61,109 nucleotides of DNA. Source: Rahnella aceris (GTDB taxonomy: Bacteria > Pseudomonadota > Gammaproteobacteria > Enterobacterales > Enterobacteriaceae). A program made the position numbers and the translations under genes. Positions 18,838-27,975 of the stretch are shown here, piece by piece; position 1 is the stretch's first letter; every line of letters begins with the position of its first letter. The stretch lies in contig NZ_JAADJV010000002.1 of the NCBI RefSeq assembly GCF_011684115.1, positions 1 through 61,109 on the forward strand, written 5' to 3'. Under the pieces are notes generated by a model. That model was not told the DNA's origin. It searched no databases and saw nothing but the letters and a program-made list of their open reading frames with translations.

Positions 18838-19989
18838 ATGGCTAAACATCTCTTCACGTCCGAATCCGTTTCGGAAGGACATCCAGATAAAATCGCTGAC
18901 CAGATTTCCGACGCGGTACTGGACGCAATTTTAGAGCAAGACCCAAAAGCACGTGTTGCATGTGAAACTTATGTCAAAACCGGCATGGTCCTGGTTGGCG
19001 GTGAAATCACCACCAGCGCATGGGTCGACGTTGAAGAAATCACACGCCAGACTGTTCGTGAAATTGGTTATATCCATTCCGACATGGGTTTCGACGCCAA
19101 TTCCTGCGCAGTGCTGAGCGCTATTGGTAAGCAATCTCCGGATATCAATCAGGGCGTTGACCGTACTGATCCGCTGGAACAAGGTGCGGGCGACCAGGGT
19201 CTGATGTTTGGTTATGCGACCAACGAAACCAGCGTACTGATGCCAGCGCCTATTACTTATGCTCACCGTCTGGTGCAGCGTCAGGCTGAAGTGCGCAAAT
19301 CAGGCACCCTGTCATGGCTGCGTCCGGATGCGAAAAGCCAGGTCACTTTCCAGTATGACGAAGGCAAAATCGTCGGTATCGATGCAGTGGTATTGTCTAC
19401 TCAGCACTCTGAAGACATCTCGCTGAAAGATTTGCAGGAAGCGGTGATGGAAGAAATCATCAAACCTGTCCTGCCAGCAGAATGGCTGAACGCCGGTACC
19501 AAATACCACATTAACCCGACTGGCCGTTTCGTTATCGGTGGCCCGATGGGTGACTGCGGTCTGACCGGTCGTAAAATCATCGTGGATACCTACGGCGGCA
19601 TGGCCCGTCACGGTGGCGGTGCGTTCTCTGGTAAAGATCCGTCGAAAGTTGACCGCTCAGCGGCCTACGCGGCACGTTATGTGGCGAAAAACATCGTGGC
19701 TGCCGGTCTGGCAGATCGTTGCGAAATCCAGGTGTCTTACGCTATCGGCGTGGCAGAACCGACTTCCATCATGGTGGAAACCTTCGGTACCGGTAAAGTC
19801 TCCAACGAACAACTGACCCTGCTGGTGCGCGAGTTCTTCGACCTGCGTCCGTACGGTTTGATCCAGATGATGGATCTGTTGCACCCTATCTATAAAGAAA
19901 CCGCCGCATACGGTCACTTTGGTCGTGAACATTTCCCTTGGGAAAAAACCGACAAAGCCGCTCAGTTGCGTGAAGCCGCAGGTTTATAA
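18838..19989 (+). CDS. metK: S-adenosylmethionine synthase
   Basis: Cytosolic enzyme forming S-adenosylmethionine from methionine and ATP; it also supplies the aminopropyl donor for spermidine. The 383 residues compare with 384 in E. coli. The signatures [17 protein letters not shown] at the N terminus, [12 protein letters not shown] (about 115) and [19 protein letters not shown] (about 258) are the ATP- and metal-binding motifs of the family. AAGGT lies before the ATG. Monocistronic, ending at a strong terminator. Between it and galP, its E. coli neighbour, a whole fimbrial operon is inserted here. Confidence 0.97.
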   Translation: MAKHLFTSESVSEGHPDKIADQISDAVLDAILEQDPKARVACETYVKTGMVLVGGEITTSAWVDVEEITRQTVREIGYIHSDMGFDANSCAVLSAIGKQSPDINQGVDRTDPLEQGAGDQGLMFGYATNETSVLMPAPITYAHRLVQRQAEVRKSGTLSWLRPDAKSQVTFQYDEGKIVGIDAVVLSTQHSEDISLKDLQEAVMEEIIKPVLPAEWLNAGTKYHINPTGRFVIGGPMGDCGLTGRKIIVDTYGGMARHGGGAFSGKDPSKVDRSAAYAARYVAKNIVAAGLADRCEIQVSYAIGVAEPTSIMVETFGTGKVSNEQLTLLVREFFDLRPYGLIQMMDLLHPIYKETAAYGHFGREHFPWEKTDKAAQLREAAGL

Positions 19990-20498
19990 GAAACCCACGC
20001 GTCATAAAATCTCTCAAACCCCGCCCCAGGCGGGGTTTTTTATTGCCCCTTATTCCCCTTTCGTTTCTTATTCCTTTCTTTTTCGCCATTTAAATACCCA
20101 AACAGCTTACAACAACCGTTAACCGAAGATGTTATATCTAAATGATTTTAATGGATAATTTCAAAATCACGTTTATATTCATTTAACTTAATACATCATG
20201 TAGATGTGCGCCAGTTTGAAATTAGCCGTCTTCATTTAGTTAACATTCACGATTATAAAAACAAAATAACGAATAAAATCCCTTCATAATCATGAAAGTG
20301 AAAATCATGCCAAATGTTATATTTATGTTGAATATCATTTATAGCCAAATAAATAACACAAATAGCTAATTTGCATGCCATTGACCTGAACATTCATTGA
20401 ATCTATTATTCACCCCATCGAAAGCAACCAAACAAATATCAAGTAAAAGGAATTAACGAAATCTTCTTCAGGATAGCGACTTATTAAACATTGAGAAA
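19990..20498. other. AT-rich leader of fimbrial operon 2
   Basis: After the metK terminator roughly 450 bp of strongly AT-rich DNA lead into the first chaperone gene. No coding frame of substance, recombinase or clear phase-switch repeat is visible. It probably holds the operon promoter. Confidence 0.5.
20017..20042 (+). terminator. Rho-independent terminator of metK
   Basis: A CCCCGCC stem, CCA loop, GGCGGGG arm and T6 tail lie 29 bp after the metK stop. Confidence 0.93.
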
Positions 20499-21248
20499 AT
20501 GACAATGCCATTAACAAAATTGAAATCATGGGTAATGATTTTAGCGGCTTCCCCATTACTTTTATCAGCATCATCATTTGCAGGAATAAGCGTCTACCCT
20601 ATTTCGGTTCCTATGCAGAAAAGCGGTGGTGCACAAATTAGCGTAACAACAAACTCCGCCACCACGGAATATGTAAAAACGACGGTAAAGAAAATAAATA
20701 ACCCGGCAACGCCGCAGGAAAATGAAACAACAATAACTCAGTCATCTGGTAACGGTATTGTTGTGACACCGGAGAAATTCGGACTGGCACCCGGCACCAC
20801 CCGAATTATACGTCTGATTAATATTCAGCAACCGCAAACAGAAGAAGCCTATCGCGTTTACTTTGAAGGTGTTCCGGGGCTGAATAATAACGGTGGGAAA
20901 AGTGACCAGAAGAATCAGACCAAACTCGGCATCAGCATGATCTGGGGCGTACTGGTTACCGTCCCGCCTGCCGCACCGCGACTAGACTTCACGCTGGATC
21001 CGGCGACTCGCGTGGTGAGCAACACCGGCAATATTCATCTTAAAATTAACAGTATCGGCTTATGTCCTCAGCAACTCACTGATGACGGATGTAAATGGAG
21101 TAAACCGGTAAAAAATAGCATTTACCCTAATCAGCGCGCAACGTTATCTCCGGAATTATTTAAAGGAAATAATTACCGTGTGGTGAAAGTGAAATACTTC
21201 AACTGGACAGATAAAACCGTTGGCGTAAAAGAATTCAGCGCAAAATAG
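20499..21248 (+). CDS. Alpha-fimbrial (CS1/Cbl-type) periplasmic chaperone 1
   Basis: A 249-residue chaperone of the class serving CS1, CFA/I and Cbl pili. The signal peptide ends near ASSFA-GISVYP. The first domain has the pattern ISVYPISVPMQKSG and the strand KLGISMIWGVLVTVPPAAP, the alpha-class equivalent of the F1-G1 edge. The segment VSNTGNIHLKINSIGLCP marks the second domain. It precedes the pilin, as cblB precedes cblA in Burkholderia pili. It is a paralogue of the last gene of the operon (26918-27667). Two ATGs six bases apart (20499, 20505) are possible starts. Confidence 0.85.
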   Translation: MTMPLTKLKSWVMILAASPLLLSASSFAGISVYPISVPMQKSGGAQISVTTNSATTEYVKTTVKKINNPATPQENETTITQSSGNGIVVTPEKFGLAPGTTRIIRLINIQQPQTEEAYRVYFEGVPGLNNNGGKSDQKNQTKLGISMIWGVLVTVPPAAPRLDFTLDPATRVVSNTGNIHLKINSIGLCPQQLTDDGCKWSKPVKNSIYPNQRATLSPELFKGNNYRVVKVKYFNWTDKTVGVKEFSAK

Positions 21249-21328
21249 ATCTCATTATTTTACGTAAAGAATAACTCTCGTTATAAACCCCGCATAGCAA
21301 TATGCATCTTCTTAATTAGGAATTAAAA

Positions 21329-21832
21329 ATGAAATCAATTATCAAACCACTGCTGGTCACTGCAATCATGGGCTTCGCTATTAACGCCTCTGCTGTACAG
21401 AAAGATATTACTGTGACTGCAAACGTTGACGCCACTCTGGATATGACCACTGACACTGGCGAAGTATTACCTTCTACGATGGAAATGACTTATATGCCTG
21501 GCGTAGGTCTGGAACCTGTTACACAGATGACCAAGATCTATTCTAACGATGCTGAAAAAGATGTGAACATCAACCTGGCAGGTACCCCGCAATTAATGGA
21601 TACCGTGGGTACCAACCCAAATATCCCACTGACTGTTAAATACGGCGAACTGACCCTGACTCAGGCTCAGCAGACCATGGCTGCAACTACCCTGTTCCCG
21701 AACGGCGATACCACTAACGGTTCCATCATTCAGCCTCTGAAAGTCAGCCAGACCACTCAGGCACCTGTTGCTTCCGGTAACTACAGCGGCGTTGTCAGCG
21801 TGGTACTGACTCAGGCAACTGAAACGCCATAA
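21329..21832 (+). CDS. Alpha-fimbrial (CS1/Cbl-type) major pilin
   Basis: A 167-residue pilin with a signal peptide ending near NASA-VQKDITV. The mature N terminus KDITVTANVDATLDM and the C-terminal GNYSGVVSVVLTQ are typical of CS1/CblA-type major subunits. Unlike the pilins of operon 1 it has no cysteine, as is usual in this class. Codon use is visibly more favourable than in the flanking genes, consistent with high expression. AGGAAT precedes the ATG. An attenuator hairpin follows before the usher. Confidence 0.9.
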   Translation: MKSIIKPLLVTAIMGFAINASAVQKDITVTANVDATLDMTTDTGEVLPSTMEMTYMPGVGLEPVTQMTKIYSNDAEKDVNINLAGTPQLMDTVGTNPNIPLTVKYGELTLTQAQQTMAATTLFPNGDTTNGSIIQPLKVSQTTQAPVASGNYSGVVSVVLTQATETP

Positions 21833-21859
21833 GCGTTCATTCCACCTGAATCACTCCTC

Positions 21860-21888
21860 ATCGGCCTGTTAATCAGGCCGATTCTTTT
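21860..21888 (+). terminator. Attenuator-like terminator after the alpha pilin
   Basis: A perfect nine-pair stem (ATCGGCCTG with CAGGCCGAT, five-base loop) is followed by TCTTTT, between pilin and usher. It probably allows partial read-through. Confidence 0.75.
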
Positions 21889-21920
21889 CACCTCTCAGAT
21901 TTTTGAATAAAGGAAAAATA

Positions 21921-24614
21921 ATGAAACCTAACTTGAAAGTGTCACTTTGCTTTCTGGCAATTCATTTTGCTTTATTCAGCAATCTTGCTTTAGCTGGCTC
22001 TGACGTTCCTCCGGGTTTCGAAGAGCTGGTCTCAGGTCAGAACGTCTGGCTGAACGTCAATCTGCTCGGCCAGTCTGCCGGCTTATTTGAAGCCAACGTC
22101 ACACTGGAAACCATACAGTTTAAAGACCCGCAGGCGGTACTTACCGCACTGAATCTGCCGCTGAAAACTGGCACGCCGGATTACCAGAAAATGCTGGCGA
22201 CCTTGTCTGCGCCGCTTCCCCGCCATGGCAACCTGGCCTGCAGCAGCAATGCCGACGCCAGGGGCTGTGGTTATCTGGAAACCGACTCGCTGGCGCTGAT
22301 TTACGATGAAAACAACAGCGCCGCCGACGTCTTTGTCAGCAAAGCACTGGTGCCTGATGCTGATAAAAAAGCCCTTTATTACACCCCGACCGCGCAGACT
22401 GAAAATGCCTTAATTCATCAGCAAACCCTGAACGTGGCAGCGCAGGATCAATACCAGAGTCTGTCACTACAAGGCGCCGGCGCACTGGGCGTGCTGACCA
22501 GCGGCTATGTGGGTTTCGACTGGTCGCTTGATTCTTACAAAAGTGACGACAGTGACAGCCAGACAGTATCTGTCGATGATCTCTATTTCCGCCAGAGCTT
22601 AGGCAAGCGCCACTACGTGCAGGCCGGACGCATGGACTCACGCGACCTTTCCAGCAATCTGGGCGGTAATATCAGTTTCTCGCTGTTACCGCTGAATGCG
22701 ATCGATGGCGTCCGTGCCGGGAGTTCCCTGAGCTACCTGAATCTTGATGAAGCCAGCAAAGGTTCACCGCTGGTGGTACTGCTTTCCAGCAAATCCCGCG
22801 TCGATGCTTATCGCGGCAATCAGTTGCTCGGCACGTTTTATCTCAATAACGGTTCAAATACGCTGGATACCGGCAACTTCCCGAGCGGCAGTTATGCCGT
22901 CACCCTGCGAATTTATGAGAATAACCAGCTCGTGCGCACCGAAACCCAGCCGTTTACCAAAACGGGCGGGATCAGTGACGGGCATATGCAATGGTTTGTA
23001 CAGGCCGGTGAAACGGCAGATAACAAAGTCGTCAGCTCAACAGATGACGAAGAAAATGACAGCACATCACGCAAACCGGTGATGCAAGCCGGTGCGCGTC
23101 TGCCGGTGTTTGCCGAGCTGACAGCGACGGCAGGTATTGCCAATACCGATAATGAAAATTATGGCGAAGCGGGCCTGCAATGGACACACGGTTTTAACGG
23201 CAAAGTGATCGACGGCGTGCTGGATATGCAGACCAGCGTGTTTAGCGGCACCGACGGTTCCAAAGGTAACGTTGAGCAAATCAGCTACAACGACGGTTTT
23301 TCCATGAGCGTCTATCGCAATGCTGCATACGGTAAAAGCTGCACCAGTGCCGATGTCGGGGAAAATGATTATGCGGATATTGGCTGCTACGAATCAATTA
23401 ACGCCACACTTTCCGTGCCGGTTAAGGGCTGGTCTGCCTCTCTGGGCTACACTTACAATAAAAATACCAGTCTCTCACCGGACTCTGCGACGTACGATCC
23501 TTCAAAACCTTTTGAAGACAACATGATCAACAATACCGAATCACAGAGCACATCCAAAACCTTGCAACTGAGCCTGAATAAAAGCTTCAACTGGAAACAG
23601 ATGACGATCACCACGCGTTTTGGTGGCTACCGTCGTCAGAGCAGCAGTGACAGCGATAGTGACAAAGGTGTCTACGTCGGCTTCTCCCTGTCACGTAATA
23701 CGCCAAAAGATGCGCTGCTTCGCAGCAGCAACACTTCATTCAGCACCGATTATCAGGGCAGCCAGAACGGCGATGCGCAGATGACGTATAACGCCAGTCA
23801 GAACTGGGACTGGGGCAGCAATAACGACCGCGAACTGGGTATTGATGTGGGCGGCACGGATACCGATAACGCTAACGCCTCGGTTCATGGCCGTCTCAAT
23901 GGCCAGTATGGCGAAGGCGAACTGACCGTTTCCGACAGCTATGACAATGAGCAAAAAACCCATCAGGGCGCAGTGACCGGCAGCTACAGTTCTTCCGTTG
24001 CGGTATCTAAATCCGGCTTCTTCTGGGGGCCAGGCGGTACAGGCTCACCGGGTGCTGCGGTAGCTGTGAAGGTGAAAGGCAGTAATGAAGAAGAGGCGGA
24101 TGCCGCAGATGACGCACTGATCGACGTTTCAGTTCAGGGCGGCGGCGCGGCCCACATGAAACAGAACAGCAAAGCGTTATTCCCGGTGACCGGTTTTGAA
24201 GAAGGCAAGGTGTCCGTTGATGAAAGCCGTGATGTCAGTTCAGGTAGCCAGGCCAGCATTACACAGGGCGCAGGCAGCCAGAAATTGTTCCTCCTGCCGG
24301 GGAAAATGAAAGTACGCGAAGTGACGATGGAATCGCATTATACCTATGTCGGACAACTGGTTACCGCCACGGGTGCCCCCCTCAATGGCGGCAACATGCT
24401 CAATGCCAATGCTTTCAGCAGTTCGGAAGATGGCGGCTTTACCGCAGAAATGACGTCATTAGCAAAAACGCTATATGTCAAAAACGGTGAGCAGAATTAC
24501 CAGTGCGCAGTCACCGTGCAATCAAGCCGCGATGTCGTGCGTTATGTCGGTAAAACATTGTGTAAACCGGTTCAGCCTGCGGATTTACCTGCTGCGATTC
24601 GAGAAAAAAAATGA
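21921..24614 (+). CDS. Alpha-fimbrial (CS1/TcfC-type) outer-membrane usher
   Basis: An 897-residue usher of the TcfC/CblC class, dissimilar to the FimD-type usher of operon 1. The signal peptide ends near LALA-GSDVPPGFEELV, and the start VPPGFEEL is typical of this class. The barrel region spans about residues 190-700; an E-set-like domain around FFWGPGGTGSPGAAVAVKV follows. The C terminus has QNYQCAVTVQSS and GKTLCKP. I use the ATG at 21921, which has AAAGGA eight bases upstream; a TTG six codons earlier is in frame but unsupported. Its stop overlaps the next start (ATGA), so usher and tip gene are coupled. Confidence 0.9.
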   Translation: MKPNLKVSLCFLAIHFALFSNLALAGSDVPPGFEELVSGQNVWLNVNLLGQSAGLFEANVTLETIQFKDPQAVLTALNLPLKTGTPDYQKMLATLSAPLPRHGNLACSSNADARGCGYLETDSLALIYDENNSAADVFVSKALVPDADKKALYYTPTAQTENALIHQQTLNVAAQDQYQSLSLQGAGALGVLTSGYVGFDWSLDSYKSDDSDSQTVSVDDLYFRQSLGKRHYVQAGRMDSRDLSSNLGGNISFSLLPLNAIDGVRAGSSLSYLNLDEASKGSPLVVLLSSKSRVDAYRGNQLLGTFYLNNGSNTLDTGNFPSGSYAVTLRIYENNQLVRTETQPFTKTGGISDGHMQWFVQAGETADNKVVSSTDDEENDSTSRKPVMQAGARLPVFAELTATAGIANTDNENYGEAGLQWTHGFNGKVIDGVLDMQTSVFSGTDGSKGNVEQISYNDGFSMSVYRNAAYGKSCTSADVGENDYADIGCYESINATLSVPVKGWSASLGYTYNKNTSLSPDSATYDPSKPFEDNMINNTESQSTSKTLQLSLNKSFNWKQMTITTRFGGYRRQSSSDSDSDKGVYVGFSLSRNTPKDALLRSSNTSFSTDYQGSQNGDAQMTYNASQNWDWGSNNDRELGIDVGGTDTDNANASVHGRLNGQYGEGELTVSDSYDNEQKTHQGAVTGSYSSSVAVSKSGFFWGPGGTGSPGAAVAVKVKGSNEEEADAADDALIDVSVQGGGAAHMKQNSKALFPVTGFEEGKVSVDESRDVSSGSQASITQGAGSQKLFLLPGKMKVREVTMESHYTYVGQLVTATGAPLNGGNMLNANAFSSSEDGGFTAEMTSLAKTLYVKNGEQNYQCAVTVQSSRDVVRYVGKTLCKPVQPADLPAAIREKK

Positions 24615-25735
24615 AACATAAACAACTTCTGACTGCTTTATTTATTTCACTGAGCACCCTGTTAGCCACGTTGTCCGATGCGCAGGCTGACACGGTTGCT
24701 CCGTTGGATCACAGCATCAATACAGAACTGAACATCGCGAAGGGTACCGCATCAACGGTAAATATCTGGACACAAGAAAGCGGCGGATACGACTCGACTA
24801 ATTCCGGTCGCTGGGGCCTTAACTACTGGGCCTGCACGTCAAGCACCAGCGATGAAAATGGTAAATGCCCAACGGGTAAAGGCGGATATGCCGCCTATCT
24901 GCCGGTTTATCTTAAATTTACGGAAAAGCGCAGTGGCGCAACGCAGACTCTCGAATTGCAGGGAACACGCGAAGCCTACTGGTATAACGGAAATTGCGCG
25001 ATGTATGGCGATCCTAAGCCCATGAATCAAAGCGCACAAAACTCCTGCAGCGGTGATTCAACAGATGGTGTTAACTTAACCCTGAAAATCCCTGCCGCCG
25101 AACTCAATAAGTTACCGGTTGGCGGCATCTGGACTGCTCAGCTAAAAATTCTTCTCCATAACAGCAGCGAAACCGAGGTTTATCACTGGGATTCCAACAT
25201 CACAGTCAATCTCACCGACAACAATAACCAGCAAATCTATTTACCCGAATTTGGCGAAGCCGCACCGCGCGTTGACCTTAACCTGCGCCCGCTGCCCGGC
25301 ACTAAAGGTAATCAAACGCAAATGAACGGCTCGGCTACTATAGATATGTGTTTGTACGATGGGTATGGCTCGAACAGTACCAGTTTCACCCTGAAATTTG
25401 ACGATCAGCAGCAGGGGACAACCCAGCGCAATAACGGATACTTCTCTATTTATTCTGATCACGGCGACACTAATTTGGATTCAGGACGCATTGATTATTA
25501 TGTGCGAATGCAGGCACCCGACGGCAAATACGTCAGCGTGATACGCGGTGATGATCTGGTGATTTCTGATATTCAGACCGCTCATATCCGGCCTGTACAC
25601 CTGCCCGGGATCCCACAGGCAGTATTGTGTGTTCCTGCGCCACTGGAACTCAGCACCAAGACAATGGATATCAACAGTAAACAAGCCGGGAATTATACCG
25701 GACATCTGATTGTGAATTTTACACCGCAGCTTTAA
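24611..25735 (+). CDS. Alpha-fimbrial tip adhesin 1 (CblD-like)
   Basis: A 374-residue exported protein in the position of the CblD/CooD tip subunit. The signal peptide ends near SDAQA-DTVAP. Residues of about 25-205 form a Trp- and Cys-containing N-terminal domain (IWTQESGGYD, LNYWACTS). Residues 206-374 form the C-terminal domain (LPEFGEAAPRVDLNLRP, ending NFTPQL) that should insert into the pilus. That C-terminal part is 167 of 169 residues identical to the next gene. The start overlaps the usher stop. Inferred role: receptor binding and initiation of assembly at the usher. Confidence 0.85.
   Translation: MKHKQLLTALFISLSTLLATLSDAQADTVAPLDHSINTELNIAKGTASTVNIWTQESGGYDSTNSGRWGLNYWACTSSTSDENGKCPTGKGGYAAYLPVYLKFTEKRSGATQTLELQGTREAYWYNGNCAMYGDPKPMNQSAQNSCSGDSTDGVNLTLKIPAAELNKLPVGGIWTAQLKILLHNSSETEVYHWDSNITVNLTDNNNQQIYLPEFGEAAPRVDLNLRPLPGTKGNQTQMNGSATIDMCLYDGYGSNSTSFTLKFDDQQQGTTQRNNGYFSIYSDHGDTNLDSGRIDYYVRMQAPDGKYVSVIRGDDLVISDIQTAHIRPVHLPGIPQAVLCVPAPLELSTKTMDINSKQAGNYTGHLIVNFTPQL
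25226..25735 (+). repeat. Copy 1 of 510-bp adhesin duplication
   Basis: The 3' part of the first tip adhesin gene is nearly identical to 26353-26862 (offset 1127 bp); I count about fourteen differing bases, mostly silent. Upstream of the block the two genes diverge strongly. Confidence 0.97.
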
Positions 25736-25746
25736 GGAAAGTGGAT

Positions 25747-26862
25747 ATGTCCGTTAAAAGAGCATGTTTTTTTGCACTGTTTGCCACTCTGGCACCTGTG
25801 CTGACAATACTGCCAGCACTTGCAGAAAGCGTGCCTCCTGCCGGACGAGATACGCCTGTAAGCGCAACTTTTGACAGAGGAACACCGCCCAGTACACTCG
25901 GCATCTGGACGCATGAAAGTGGAGGTTATGACACCGAAGACCCGAGGTTATGGGGGAGAAATAACTGGCGGTGTTTATCAAATACGTCTCCGGAGACCGG
26001 GCAATGTAAAAGTGGCGAAGCCAAAAATGCGAATGGAGACTGGGGAGCAACAGGGGATACGCTTATTCCTACTCTCTTTACTGAGAAGAAGAGCGGCCTG
26101 CAAGCCGTTATTAATCTCAAAGGCTACCATTCGAGTTCGGCAGATGGCACGCATTTTTTAGTCACTGCGGGGGCTGACAACGGTGCCAAAGAAACCTTTC
26201 TCTATATGTTTATCAACGGGGATGAATTGAAAAAACTTCCGGTTGGCGGAGTCTGGGAAGGTACACTGGCGCTGGATCTGTGGCAGTGGTCCCCGGGTAA
26301 AAATCTGGCCAGATGGACAGCGCACATCACCCTCAACGTCACTGACAATAACAACCAGCAAATCTATTTACCCGAATTTGGCGAAGCCGCACCGCGCGTT
26401 GACCTTAACCTGCGCCCGTTGCCCGGCACTAAAGGTAATCAAACGCAAATGAACGGCTCGGCTACTATAGATATGTGTTTGTACGATGGGTATGGCTCGA
26501 ACAGTACCAGTTTCACCCTGAAATTTGACGATCAGCAGCAGGGGACAACCCAGCGCAATAACGGATACTTCTCTATTTATTCTGATCACGGCGACACTAA
26601 TCTGGATTCAGGACGCATTGATTATTATGTGCGAATGCAGGCACCCGACGGTAAATACGTCAGCGTAATACGCGGTGATGATCTGGTAATTTCTGATATT
26701 CAGACCGCTCATACCCGGCCAGTGCATCTGCCCGGGATCCCACAGGCAGTATTGTGTGTTCCTGCACCACTGGAACTCAGCACCAAGACAATGGATATCA
26801 ACAGTAAACAAGCCGGGCATTATACCGGACATCTGATTGTGAATTTTACGCCACAGCTTTAG
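25747..26862 (+). CDS. Alpha-fimbrial tip adhesin 2 (CblD-like paralogue)
   Basis: A 371-residue paralogue directly following tip adhesin 1, with a 11-bp gap and AAGGA about eight bases before the ATG at 25747; a GTG two codons earlier is a weaker choice. The signal peptide ends near PALA-ESVPPAG. The N-terminal domain (about 25-200) retains the landmarks IWTHESGGYD, NNWRC and ELKKLPVGGVW but is otherwise clearly different from adhesin 1. The C-terminal domain (203-371) differs at only two residues. Two receptor domains thus share one pilus-attachment module, probably giving pili with alternative tips. Confidence 0.85.
   Translation: MSVKRACFFALFATLAPVLTILPALAESVPPAGRDTPVSATFDRGTPPSTLGIWTHESGGYDTEDPRLWGRNNWRCLSNTSPETGQCKSGEAKNANGDWGATGDTLIPTLFTEKKSGLQAVINLKGYHSSSADGTHFLVTAGADNGAKETFLYMFINGDELKKLPVGGVWEGTLALDLWQWSPGKNLARWTAHITLNVTDNNNQQIYLPEFGEAAPRVDLNLRPLPGTKGNQTQMNGSATIDMCLYDGYGSNSTSFTLKFDDQQQGTTQRNNGYFSIYSDHGDTNLDSGRIDYYVRMQAPDGKYVSVIRGDDLVISDIQTAHTRPVHLPGIPQAVLCVPAPLELSTKTMDINSKQAGHYTGHLIVNFTPQL
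26353..26862 (+). repeat. Copy 2 of 510-bp adhesin duplication
   Basis: Partner of 25226-25735. The sharp drop in identity at its 5' edge inside the coding sequence points to recent gene conversion or a duplication followed by exchange of the 5' half. Confidence 0.97.
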
Positions 26863-26917
26863 GAGATTCTCCTGGCAACGGATTGCACTTCATCACCGCA
26901 TTCACGTAAGGATTTTT

Positions 26918-27667
26918 ATGCGCAGATCACAAATACAAAGGCGGGTCTCAGACCTGAAACTGCTCCCGTTACTGATGCTGACCATACCTGTCCTGTGTTT
27001 TGCCAACATCACCGTTTCACCGATGAAAGTAACGCTTAACGAACAACATGCTGCTGCACTGGTCATCAGTTCTAAAAGCGAAACTACCCAGTATATTCAG
27101 GGAAAAATCACCGAGGTTCATAACCCCGGCACACCACAGGAAAGTGAAACGCCTGCACCACAGGGCGCACAAAACAGTCTGGTGGTCTCGCCGCTAAAAT
27201 TTGGTTTGCCCGCCGGTAACAGCCAGCCGGTGAGGATCGTCGGCCTCGGTGAAAGCAACGAAGAAAAAATCTACCGCGTGCATTTTCAGTCAATGACTCC
27301 GGAAGAATTCAAAAACCCTGCCAGCAACAAAAATTTCACCAGCGAACTGAACCTGACCATTGTCTGGGGGGTCGTCGTCATGGTGCCGCCAGCAAAACCG
27401 GTCGCCAGACTGGGTTGGGATCCATCTACTCAGCAAATTACCAATACCGGCAATATCCATCTGCTGGTACAGCGTATTGGCCTGTGTGACAGCGATAAAA
27501 AGGAAGCCCGGTGCCAGTGGAAAGAGCTGAAGAAAAACGTCTATCCGGGCAAGCCATACACCCCATCGTTACCATTTTCGGCTTCAGCATCGTCTGAAAA
27601 AGTCCGAATTGAGTATTTCAACGATTACACTCAAAAGCAGGAAGCGGGAAGTTTTATGGCCAGATGA
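26918..27667 (+). CDS. Alpha-fimbrial periplasmic chaperone 2
   Basis: A 249-residue paralogue of chaperone 1 at the opposite end of the operon. The signal peptide ends near VLCFA-NITVSP. NITVSPMKVTLNEQHA opens the first domain. The edge strand SELNLTIVWGVVVMVPPAKP and the second-domain marker ITNTGNIHLLVQRIGLC parallel the first chaperone. AAGGA lies six bases before the ATG. A dedicated second chaperone beside two tip adhesins suggests it handles the tip subunits while chaperone 1 handles the pilin; that division is inference. It is the last gene of the operon, and no T-rich terminator is obvious after it. Confidence 0.85.
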   Translation: MRRSQIQRRVSDLKLLPLLMLTIPVLCFANITVSPMKVTLNEQHAAALVISSKSETTQYIQGKITEVHNPGTPQESETPAPQGAQNSLVVSPLKFGLPAGNSQPVRIVGLGESNEEKIYRVHFQSMTPEEFKNPASNKNFTSELNLTIVWGVVVMVPPAKPVARLGWDPSTQQITNTGNIHLLVQRIGLCDSDKKEARCQWKELKKNVYPGKPYTPSLPFSASASSEKVRIEYFNDYTQKQEAGSFMAR

Positions 27668-27754
27668 TGGCTAAAATGAAAACGGTTACAGAAAATAATT
27701 TGTTATAAATTAATAAGTTATTTGTATATGTAAAAGTTTGAAACACTGTATTGA

Positions 27755-27768
27755 TTGATATAAATCAA
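27755..27768 (+). promoter_or_regulatory. FNR-type box upstream of galP
   Basis: TTGATATAAATCAA is a perfect match to the FNR consensus TTGAT-N4-ATCAA. It lies about 210 bp before the galP start and 88 bp after the fimbrial operon. The target gene is uncertain. Confidence 0.5.
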
Positions 27769-27859
27769 TTTATGGGCTATTACTCTCAGGCACATCTCCT
27801 TCCTGTTACGCTATCCGTTTGAAACCCTTCAGAAACAAGATACCCAGCCACACCTATTA

Positions 27860-27875
27860 GTGTAAACGATTACAA
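27860..27875 (+). promoter_or_regulatory. GalR/GalS-type operator of galP
   Basis: GTGTAAACGATTACAA matches GTGNAANCGNTTNCAC at all fixed positions except the last base. It sits just upstream of the CRP site, as an external gal operator. Confidence 0.8.
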
Positions 27876-27878
27876 CAC

Positions 27879-27921
27879 TGTGACCGGGTTCACGTTAAGC
27901 TGTGTGCAGGGTTAATAACAT
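27879..27921 (+). promoter_or_regulatory. CRP site and -10 of the galP promoter
   Basis: TGTGA-CCGGGT-TCACG (27879-27894) matches nine of ten conserved CRP bases. TAACAT at 27916-27921 is a plausible -10; a start near 27928 would put the CRP centre at -41.5, the class II activator position. Confidence 0.65.
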
Positions 27922-27944
27922 AACAGCCTAAGCATTATTACAAA

Positions 27945-27960
27945 CTCAAAACGATTGCAT
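27945..27960 (+). promoter_or_regulatory. Second, internal GalR-like operator
   Basis: CTCAAAACGATTGCAT matches nine of twelve fixed bases of the GalR consensus. Its centre is 85 bp from the upstream operator, close to the expected transcript start, so a repression loop is conceivable. Confidence 0.45.
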
Positions 27961-27975
27961 TATTTTGGAGACCGG

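Larger units (their letters stand above)
27668..27975. other. galP upstream region
   Basis: About 300 bp without a gene. It is AT-rich near the fimbrial operon and then contains an FNR-like box, a GalR-type operator, a CRP site, a -10 and a second operator-like site. These are listed separately. Confidence 0.6.
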
